This document shows, in pieces, positions 7,028-13,832 of a stretch of DNA of 15,001 nt. The DNA is from Akkermansia sp. (GTDB lineage Bacteria > Verrucomicrobiota > Verrucomicrobiia > Verrucomicrobiales > Akkermansiaceae). The DNA lies in contig JAFNWZ010000452.1 of assembly GCA_017379255.1 (NCBI GenBank), positions 1-15,001 of the forward strand. The letters are read 5' to 3'. Each line of letters starts with the position of its first letter. Within the stretch, counting starts at the first letter, position 1. The position numbers and the translations under genes were made by a program. The notes under the pieces were generated by a model. That model ran no database searches. It was not told the origin of the DNA and was given only the letters and a program-made list of their open reading frames with translations.

Positions 7028-9555
7028 TACGCAATTCATTCAATGGAGGAGTGCTGAGCCCGAGTATCAGCATGCGCGAAGACCTGGACGTATTCCGCCG
7101 AGGGTGCAGCGTGCTAGAAAACTTTGACGTGGGACAGGCCGGGGGCATCCGCAGGAGAAGAGGATTCCGACGAGTGGCAGAGGCTCAGAACCAGCACAGC
7201 CGATTGTTTGCTTACAAGTACCGCAACGACGTACGCTACCTGGTGGAAATCGGGACGGAGTACATCCGCGTGTACCGAGCCAACGGCGAACTGGCCTGGG
7301 AAACAGAGAGCCCCTATATGGCCGAAGTGCTGCCGACCGTACGCACCTTGCAAGTGAATGCCCTGCTGCTGGTGATGAGTAGGTATCTGCCACCGATGCA
7401 GTTACGGTGTGACGGAGACGGAACCTGGAGCTGGGAACTGTTCGAGTACAGCGTACCGCCATGGAGATACAGCGAATATCGGGAGCTGCCCGTGACCGTG
7501 AGTCGCCGAAGTGACGGCTATTACAGCGTTGCATTTGATGATGAGGAAGATGAGGAAGAGGCCCAGGCCGAAGCACGCGAGGTGCTGCGAGCGAGTTACT
7601 ACACAGACGCCCAGCAGATACAGATGGCACAGGCCAGCATCCATGCGAAAGTGACCGCCCGCTACGAGGCAGGATTCATCACCGCCGACACCAACATCAG
7701 CAAGGGAACGGTGTTTGCCGTGCGGCAGAAACCGGAGTATTCCGTGTATTCGGTGGTCGAAGAGTTTACCGGGGAGACCATGTTCGTGCAAGGCCTCATC
7801 GACCCGGCGAACTACACCGGCAACTTCCAGCTGGCCAGCGATGCCACCACGCATGATTTCAGTATATCCGAACTGACCAAGAGCAGCAGCTACACCAAGG
7901 GACAGCGGGTGCGGTTCGAGGCCGGGTACTGGGATATCTATACCTGCATCAGCGACTTCAAGGGGACGTCCGATTACTACAGGGAGGGCATAGAACCGAG
8001 TGACTACCCCGGGCATTTTGTGCGCGGTGTGATGCTGGGTGCAGCCCCGTGCAAGGGCGCGTGGCATCTGTACGTGAGCGGTACGTGGGCGGGCAGTTAC
8101 GAGGTGCGCGCCAGTTACACCGGGAAAAGTCAATACGATGACTGGGAGTACCGAGGCGAGAGCTTTTCACGCATCATTGCCCCGAGCAATAACCTGCTGG
8201 CAGGCGATGAAAGCAGCGAGGAATGCTATGTGAGCCTGTGGCTGACCCGGGCGCGAGCCTATGGGAACAGCTGGACAGCCCGCAATATGCCAGCCGACAG
8301 TTGCGGCAATGTGCTCAGCGTGAGCTCCTACAAGCATGACCTTATCTTGCAGCATCAAGTAGTTGCAGATGAAAGCAGTGGTGAGGTAGTGGACTCATAT
8401 TACATCCTGCGCGACCCCATCAAGACGACCTGGTACGGCAACATCACCACCCAGGACTGGAGCTGGTGTGCGTTCAGCAGCAAGTACGGATTCCCCAGGC
8501 TGGCGTGCATCTTCAACCAGCGGCTTGTGTTTGCCGGAACGGAATCGCAGCCGCAGACCATCTGGCTGAGCAGGACGGACGATATCGACAACTTCGATAT
8601 GGTGCAGCAGGATGACGGAGCCATGGCCTTAACCATGAGCAGTCAGACCCAAGACCCCATCCGCTGGATGATGTGCGTGAACAACCGAATCATGCTGGGC
8701 ACGGCAGAGGGCGAGAGCATCATCCAGAGCGGCAACGGAAGCAGCACCATGACCTACGCGAACGCGACCATCGTCACGCATGGATTCGTAGGCTCCGCAG
8801 ACGTGGATGCCATTGCCTGCAACGACAAGACCGTGTACTTTGAGCGTGGCGGAGCCCGAGCCATGCAGTTCGGGTACAGCTATGAGCAGGATGCCTACCT
8901 GAGCACCGACCTGAGCATCTTCGCAGAGCATATACTCAGAGATGGGGGTGGAGTAGTGGGGGGAACTTTCCTACGCAAGCCAGATGCAAAGGCAGTACTG
9001 GTACTGAGGGACGGCAGCATTGCCTGTATGACCTATAATAGCCAGCACCAAGTGAACGCCTGGCATCACTACTCCACCCCTGGCACGTTCCATGAGGTGT
9101 GTATGCTGCCCAACGGCAACCAGGCCGACAGCCTGTATGCAGTGGTCGGACGAGATGAAGTGCGCGAAATAAGCGGCGGTCTGTCAGATCCAGAAGACAC
9201 CGAGCGCGTGTACAGTATCGAATGCCTGGATGAAAGCAGCGATTTCTGCGATGCGGGCGATAGGGATTACGAATCCGTGATGATGACCAATGCCCTGACC
9301 ACGACCAGTGTACGCGGCAGCAAGCAGAGCACCGGCCCGGTGATGATGTACCTGAACGGCAGCACCAAATCGGCAGGCGTGGAAGTCAGCAGCGATGGCG
9401 GCAAGACCTGGAGCAGACCCGACAAGAGCGCCAGGGGCATGTTCTCCGCCGGGTGGAATAAGCTGGTGGGATATGGCAATAACCAGTACGACCAGATTGT
9501 AGGGGTTCGCGTCAGGGGTAACCAGGACTTTCAAATGTTAGCGATACAGGCATGA
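7024..9555 (+). CDS. Tail tubular protein B-like tail nozzle protein (T7 gp12 type)
   Basis: This is an 843-residue protein. The first 50 residues carry the signature of the podovirus tail tube B/stabilisation group: FNGGVLSPSISMREDLDVF, then ENFDVGQAGGIRRRRGFRR. This is the pattern F..G.LSP.(L)..R.DL......G...L.N..V...GG..RR.G. The rest is beta-rich with many Trp and Tyr residues, as expected for the beta-propeller-like nozzle. A short acidic run (DDEEDEEEAQAEAREVL) lies near residue 172-188. Near residue 500 there is a CIFNQRLVFAGT segment, and TIWLSRTDDIDNF follows, both matching the propeller blades of this group. It would form the distal tail tube on the adaptor. It overlaps the portal and the terminase by ATGA at either end. 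No TAG codon occurs in its 843 codons. Confidence 0.85.
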   Translation: MIRNSFNGGVLSPSISMREDLDVFRRGCSVLENFDVGQAGGIRRRRGFRRVAEAQNQHSRLFAYKYRNDVRYLVEIGTEYIRVYRANGELAWETESPYMAEVLPTVRTLQVNALLLVMSRYLPPMQLRCDGDGTWSWELFEYSVPPWRYSEYRELPVTVSRRSDGYYSVAFDDEEDEEEAQAEAREVLRASYYTDAQQIQMAQASIHAKVTARYEAGFITADTNISKGTVFAVRQKPEYSVYSVVEEFTGETMFVQGLIDPANYTGNFQLASDATTHDFSISELTKSSSYTKGQRVRFEAGYWDIYTCISDFKGTSDYYREGIEPSDYPGHFVRGVMLGAAPCKGAWHLYVSGTWAGSYEVRASYTGKSQYDDWEYRGESFSRIIAPSNNLLAGDESSEECYVSLWLTRARAYGNSWTARNMPADSCGNVLSVSSYKHDLILQHQVVADESSGEVVDSYYILRDPIKTTWYGNITTQDWSWCAFSSKYGFPRLACIFNQRLVFAGTESQPQTIWLSRTDDIDNFDMVQQDDGAMALTMSSQTQDPIRWMMCVNNRIMLGTAEGESIIQSGNGSSTMTYANATIVTHGFVGSADVDAIACNDKTVYFERGGARAMQFGYSYEQDAYLSTDLSIFAEHILRDGGGVVGGTFLRKPDAKAVLVLRDGSIACMTYNSQHQVNAWHHYSTPGTFHEVCMLPNGNQADSLYAVVGRDEVREISGGLSDPEDTERVYSIECLDESSDFCDAGDRDYESVMMTNALTTTSVRGSKQSTGPVMMYLNGSTKSAGVEVSSDGGKTWSRPDKSARGMFSAGWNKLVGYGNNQYDQIVGVRVRGNQDFQMLAIQA

Positions 9556-11180
9556 ACGACAAGGAGTAGATAAAGAAGCTGGTGGCTGACCCGTACTGGA
9601 GGTTGAATAACCTGTACTGGGTGCAGAACAAAGAGGGCAAAGTGGTGCGATTCCGCTTCAACTTTGCCCAGGAGGAACTGTACCACAGCATGCACAACCG
9701 CAACGAGGTGCTGAAAGCCCGCCAGCTGGGCATCAGTACCTTTGTGGCCTTGCTGATGCTGGACAGATGCCTATTCACGCATCACTTCAACGCCGGTATT
9801 GTGGACAAGAGCGTGGACGAAGCCAAGAAGAAACTGGGGAAGGCCCTGTTTGCCTACGATTGCCTGGACTATGTGCCCCCGGAAGCAAGTGACCGCGACC
9901 GCGCCCTGGCAGCCATTGGTGGAGAAATCAAACGGCAAGCGGTACTCAGCAAGAGGTCGGTGACATCGGTTGAGTGGAAGAACGGGAGCGTCATCAACGT
10001 GGGAGCCACCATGCGTGGCGGCACCTTACAGATGCTGCATGTGAGCGAGCTTGCGTATGTGGCGAACCACAACCCGGTACGCGCAAAGGAAATCCGCACC
10101 GGTGCCCTGCAAGCCGTGTCCAAGGAATGCTGCGTATTCAAAGAGAGTACACACGAGGGTGGACGTGCGGGTATCAACTATGAGATGGTCGTGCAGGCCA
10201 TGAACAACAGCGGGCACAAGCTGAGCCCCCTGGACTATAAGTTCTTTTTCTTCGCGTGGCATCAGAACCCCGAGTATGAACTTGATGCCGACTACTGGGA
10301 CGTGCTGCCTGATGAGCCCAGCCCAGGGTGGCTGAAAGAACGCCAGGAACAGGAGGAGTATTTCTCCGGACTGGAAGCTCAGGGAATTGTGCTGAACAGC
10401 AGGAAGAAAGCCTGGTACGCCACGCAGAGGCGCACCCTGGGATATGCGGTCAGACAGGAGTTTCCGAGCAACCCGGAAGAAGCATTTGAAACCATGGCCG
10501 AGCATGCCATCTATGCCCACCAGATAACGAGGTTGAAGCTGGATGGACGCTTGAACGTAGAGTATGAAGCCGACGCCATGCTGCCGACCTTTACATCCTG
10601 GGACATCGGCATGGGGGATTCCACATCCATCTTCCTATGGCAGGCAGGCGCAGATGGCATCTGGCGCGTACTGGACCACTACGCCGCAAGCGATATGCCG
10701 CTGAGCCACTACGTCGGCATCGTGCGAGCCTGGGAGGGTAAGTACGGCGTGAGCATTGCGCGGCACTTTCTGCCCCATGATGCGCAGAAGCGCGACTGGG
10801 AGGGATGCAGCTTTGCGGAACGGCTGCGCCGCACCGGTCTATGTGTGAGCGTGGTGCCGAGAACGCCTGACATCTGGGCGGGCATCCAAGCGACACGCCA
10901 GCTGCTGCCCCATTGTCTGTTCCATGCCCGGGTGGGAGACCCGATACAATGCCAAGGCAAAGAATACCCAAGCGGCTTGCAAGCCCTGGAGAACTACCAG
11001 ACCGCACCCGATGGGAACAACGGTGTGCAGAAAGCCGCACCGCTGCATGACCGATACAGTCACTCGGCGGATGCGTTCCGAATGTTTGCCGAAGCCGTGG
11101 CCGCGAACATAGTGCCCCTGCATGGGAACAATACATCCCAAGCGCCGATTCGAGCCATTGGTGCTGAATGGATGTCATGA
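9552..11180 (+). CDS. terL: Terminase large subunit with in-frame TAG at codon 6
   Basis: With TAG 9567-9569 read as sense, the gene starts at ATG 9552 (ATGA overlap with the tail-tube gene) and gives 542 residues. It is the ATP-driven DNA packaging motor and headful nuclease. The N-terminal segment DPYWRLNNLYWV is typical of podovirus large terminases. The ATPase domain carries LKARQLGIST (about residues 54-63, Walker A-like) and LHVSELAYV (about 162-170, Walker B with E166). The nuclease domain has acidic residues in SWDIGMGDSTS (D351), FLPHDAQ (D410) and HDRYSHSADAFR (D507), matching the three-Asp RNase-H-like centre. Starting at GTG 9582 instead would drop ten residues and leave the gene without a start overlap or ribosome site. 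The stop is TGA. No small terminase subunit is recognisable in the window. Confidence 0.9.
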
Positions 11181-11195
11181 TGTGGGACGTATCGG

Positions 11196-11224
11196 GAAAG
11201 GTTAATATGTGCTAAGATGTAAGC
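11196..11224 (+). promoter_or_regulatory. Second copy of the doubled-octamer element, before the tail-tube A gene
   Basis: TAATATGT (11203-11210), GC, TAAGATGT (11213-11220), then AAGC and ATG 11225. This matches the capsid-gene element (767-786) almost base for base apart from a two-base spacer and one substitution. Both copies end exactly four bases before ATGG. There is no Shine-Dalgarno sequence. It is probably a shared promoter or translation control site for virion genes. Confidence 0.5.
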
Positions 11225-11791
11225 ATGGACAAGAGCACTGTGTGTAATATGGCGTTGCGCTTGCTGGGAGAGCATGAATATGTCGCTGATACCCCAGGGT
11301 ATGAGACGACCGAGCTATTCTTTGCGTAGTGCTATCGGGAGTTGCTGGCAGCACATGACTGGAGCTTTGCCAGGAGGAGAAAAGAATTGCAGGCTAACGA
11401 ACGGGGAGAGTATGAACTACCGCCGGACTGCCTGCGCATCATTGAGCTGCGAGGATTACGGAACTGGAGGAAGTACGGGCGCATGATACGCCCAGAGAGC
11501 CTGGACAACAGCCAGGGGATAGAACTCATCTACACCAGCAGTTCCCTTGCGAACCGAGGTGAAGTGCCCGAGGAAGTGCCGGAATTTGTACGCGCCCTGG
11601 TAACGCAGCTTGCCGCATGTGCGGCGATCCCCATCTGCAATGACGCCCAGAGAGCCCAGGGATTGATGCGAGAAGCCAGGGAACAATGCTACCAAGCCAT
11701 GACGCATGATACGCAGCAGGACAACAGCAATGACCAGCACCCGCTGGATAGGATATTGAACCACAGCATCACAAACGAATATGGGGGTTGA
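11225..11791 (+). CDS. Tail tubular protein A-like head-tail adaptor with in-frame TAG at codon 35
   Basis: Reading TAG 11327-11329 as sense gives 188 residues from ATG 11225 to TGA 11789-11791. The diagnostic block is CYRELLAAHDWSFARRRKEL near residues 36-55, which matches the conserved core of the T7 gp11/P22 gp4 adaptor group (pattern R.E.L..HPW.FA.RR). The TAG immediately precedes this block, inside FFA-TAG-CYRELL, so translation from the ATG needs readthrough. Family members as I recall them often have Gln at this position (FYEQCRDEVL), which supports glutamine. The protein would form the ring between portal and tail nozzle. The remaining C-terminal part is helical. The only starts downstream of the TAG are TTG-type, beginning at 11342 inside the conserved block. 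It overlaps the next gene by 11 bases. Confidence 0.85.
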
Positions 11792-12479
11792 AAATTACGG
11801 GGCATACCAACAGAACAAGACCCAGGCGAGCATTACCAGGAGTAATGCCCGCATAGCCGCAGCCCAGGGGAAAGCCGCACGAGGTAAAGCCTACGGGCAA
11901 GCCGCACGCATTGAAGCAGAAAACGAAGTGGCTGGCCGCAACACAGCAGAGAACCTAGAGAGACTGAGAGAGGCTGAAACCCAAGCCCAGGGAGCAGCCG
12001 TAGCTAAGCGAGGCAGCAGCGGATTCACCGCCCAGGGAAGCGGGAGCCTGGAGGAAATCAGCGTGCTGGAGCAGTTTGAGCAACGAGCACAAGATATGGC
12101 ATACGCCCGGAGCCTGCAAGATGTGGGCGCAAGATTCAGCGCTGCCATGAGTAGGCAGGCCGGTGACTTGGAAGAGATGCAGAGCCAGGCCGAGAGTGAC
12201 TATCTCCAAGCACAAGCCCGGGTCTATGACCGGATGGCCAAGAATGCCAAGCATGCGATGGTAACATCCATCATCGGCCAGGTGGGCGGTGCGATAGTAG
12301 GCGGGATATTTGGCGGGCCCGCAGGCGCACAGATGGGAGCCCAGATAGGCGGCGGAATAGCCAGCCAGAGCAACCGGGGACTTGTTGGAAGTTATGAAAG
12401 CCAGAACGGAGGAGACCAATACCAGGAAGGAGTAAGCAACGCATGGATGAGCAATCAAATGAGCAAATGGATGAGGTAA
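11781..12479 (+). CDS. Internal virion protein, T7 gp14-like
   Basis: This is a 232-residue protein rich in Ala, Gln and Gly. Residues 1-70 are helical and Ala/Arg/Glu-rich. The middle has KRGSSGFTAQGSGSLEEISV near 76-95, resembling the conserved SSG....GS segment of gp14-like core proteins, followed by a helical segment of about 60 residues. Near residues 160-195 there is a long Gly-rich hydrophobic stretch (VTSIIGQVGGAIVGGIFGGP and more), which could insert into a membrane. T7 gp14 is ejected into the outer membrane to help form the DNA channel, so a comparable role is inferred. The start overlaps the adaptor gene by 11 bases and has no clear ribosome site. The 3' end overlaps the following gene by 37 bases. 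Confidence 0.72.
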   Translation: MGVENYGAYQQNKTQASITRSNARIAAAQGKAARGKAYGQAARIEAENEVAGRNTAENLERLREAETQAQGAAVAKRGSSGFTAQGSGSLEEISVLEQFEQRAQDMAYARSLQDVGARFSAAMSRQAGDLEEMQSQAESDYLQAQARVYDRMAKNAKHAMVTSIIGQVGGAIVGGIFGGPAGAQMGAQIGGGIASQSNRGLVGSYESQNGGDQYQEGVSNAWMSNQMSKWMR

Positions 12480-12820
12480 ACGCAACCATCGAGGGATTGC
12501 GTCTACTGGAAGAAGTAGAAGGAGTGGGAGAAGCCAGCGACTGGCTGACCATGTGCATCGCCAACGGAGGCGTGGTATGTGCCACGCCCTGGCTGTTGTT
12601 CATGGGATTCCCGAAGACAGGCGAGGAAAGCACGCTATATGTGAGCTATCTATACGGCACAGCGCGTAGCGTGGCGGACTTCTCGAAACTCATACTGGAC
12701 ACCGGGCGATTTACGCATGTGGAGTTCCGGAAGAACTTTTTGAAGAGTGGAGACAGCGCAGAAAAGCCGTACCGCTTTGATGGACGCTTTGTGGAAAAAC
12801 TATGGAGACTAACACGATGA
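12443..12820 (+). CDS. Small virion-module protein, first of a related tandem pair
   Basis: This is a 125-residue protein with AGGAAGGAG at 12424-12432 as a ribosome site for ATG 12443. It begins with a Glu-rich helix and then a compact region with NGGVVCATPWLLFMGFPKTG and further on FTHVEFRKNFLKSG and FVEKLWRLTR. By position it corresponds to T7 gp13, a small internal protein, but I cannot confirm homology. It aligns with the next protein over most of its length (see the tandem-pair finding). Its TGA overlaps the next ATG (12817-12820). No TAG is present. Confidence 0.6.
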   Translation: MDEQSNEQMDEVNATIEGLRLLEEVEGVGEASDWLTMCIANGGVVCATPWLLFMGFPKTGEESTLYVSYLYGTARSVADFSKLILDTGRFTHVEFRKNFLKSGDSAEKPYRFDGRFVEKLWRLTR

Positions 12821-13128
12821 ACGCCAGCCAGAAAGCCTACGAGTACCTGGAAAGCCACCAGCCGGGCATGTATGCCGAGCTGGTGGAATGCGTCCTGGAG
12901 AACGGGGGGAGCATGATACAAACGCCAGAGTACTTTGCAGCCTACATCGTAAGAGACGGGGAGGCACATGTGCTGTACGCCTGCGGGAACCTGGCAGGAC
13001 TACTGCGATATGCCAGGGACAATGCCGAGAGCATGGGGTATGACCGCATCAGTTGGGAACGCAGCATCGCAGGCAAGCACCGAAACATCACCACCTACAC
13101 CCTGGAGACACTATGCCGCAAGAAGTAA
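12817..13128 (+). CDS. Small virion-module protein, second of a related tandem pair
   Basis: This is a 103-residue protein. I choose ATG 12817 rather than 12802: it forms the ATGA overlap with the preceding stop, and GGAG at 12804-12807 lies at good spacing, whereas that GGAG would sit inside the start codon region of the 12802 choice. It contains ENGGSMIQTPEYFAAYIVRDG, which lines up with ANGGVVCATPWLLFMGFPKTG in the protein before it, and RISWERSIAGKHRNITTYTL and LETLCRKK near the C-terminus. Probably a gp13-like internal or assembly protein; the function is not established. The 3' end overlaps the next gene by 16 bases. Confidence 0.6.
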   Translation: MNASQKAYEYLESHQPGMYAELVECVLENGGSMIQTPEYFAAYIVRDGEAHVLYACGNLAGLLRYARDNAESMGYDRISWERSIAGKHRNITTYTLETLCRKK

Positions 13129-13829
13129 ATTACCGAGAATCCCAGCTGGAACTGAGCCAGGCCGCCATGGGCAGCATGAGCCCCAGGCAGGCCACAGCCT
13201 TTGCCCAGGAAGAAGCCGCAGCAATGAACCGAAGCAGCACCCAGGCGCACCAGGCATTCACACAGACGCTGAGTAAAACCCTGGACTACAAGAGAAGTGC
13301 CGAAGCACAGATGAACATGAAACGGCATGCCATCGATGCCAAGAATGAGCTGCAACAGGGGCTGGACGCCGCGCCAGGAACGCCGAAGAGCTTTTACTAC
13401 GAGAGCGGTGACATCGACCAGAGCAAAGTGGAAGAGTTCCTGACCAAGTACAACGACCTGTACGACAGTGAATCCCCCATCATTACCGACCCGGAGATGC
13501 GGGCAGAGTTCATGCGTGAACGTGATGAGGCCAAGATGCTACTGGGGGCACAGCTGATGGGACAGGTGAACCTGCACGAAGCGAAGCAAGTACGGCGCGT
13601 GGGAAAAGCCGTGCTGAATGAATATGCTGCTGCCGGTGACTGGACCGGGTATGAACGCGAAGTAGAGCGCCAGAGAACCGCAGGGATATGCACCGCTCCC
13701 GAAGCCCGAGAGATGCAGAGACGAGCCCGAGCCGCAGCCACACACAAGAGAGGAACCAGCACCCGAGCCCCTGAGCTGGCCGTACCCCGCAAGAAGCAAG
13801 GGGCAGCACATGAAGAAGTAGAGTTTTAA
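13113..13829 (+). CDS. Helical internal-virion protein candidate
   Basis: This is a 238-residue protein starting at ATG 13113, with GGAG at 13104-13107 upstream. An earlier in-frame ATG at 13053 would overlap the preceding gene by 76 bases and add a His-rich stretch unlike the rest, so I reject it. The sequence is almost all helix, rich in Gln, Glu, Ala and Arg, with EPEMRAEFMRERDEAK-like coils near the middle and a basic tail (RGTSTRAPELAVPRKK). By position it sits where T7 encodes gp15, a core protein that ejects with DNA, but there is no diagnostic motif and gp15 is much longer. It stops at TAA three bases before the next gene. Confidence 0.55.
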   Translation: MPQEVNYRESQLELSQAAMGSMSPRQATAFAQEEAAAMNRSSTQAHQAFTQTLSKTLDYKRSAEAQMNMKRHAIDAKNELQQGLDAAPGTPKSFYYESGDIDQSKVEEFLTKYNDLYDSESPIITDPEMRAEFMRERDEAKMLLGAQLMGQVNLHEAKQVRRVGKAVLNEYAAAGDWTGYEREVERQRTAGICTAPEAREMQRRARAAATHKRGTSTRAPELAVPRKKQGAAHEEVEF

Positions 13830-13832
13830 CCC

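Noticed and set aside
168..11329. The TAG codons as pseudogene mutations, sequencing errors or assembly faults
   Set aside because: Seven separate TAGs in five essential virion genes, with no accompanying TGA or TAA interruption or frameshift, and no gene using TAG as its stop. Random damage would produce all three stops and frameshifts.
12802..12816. Start at 12802 for the second tandem small protein
   Set aside because: The ATG at 12817 makes an ATGA overlap with the previous stop and has GGAG at the right distance.
13053..13112. An earlier start at 13053 for the internal-virion candidate
   Set aside because: It overlaps the preceding gene by 76 bases and adds a His-rich stretch. ATG 13113 has a better-placed GGAG and a small overlap.
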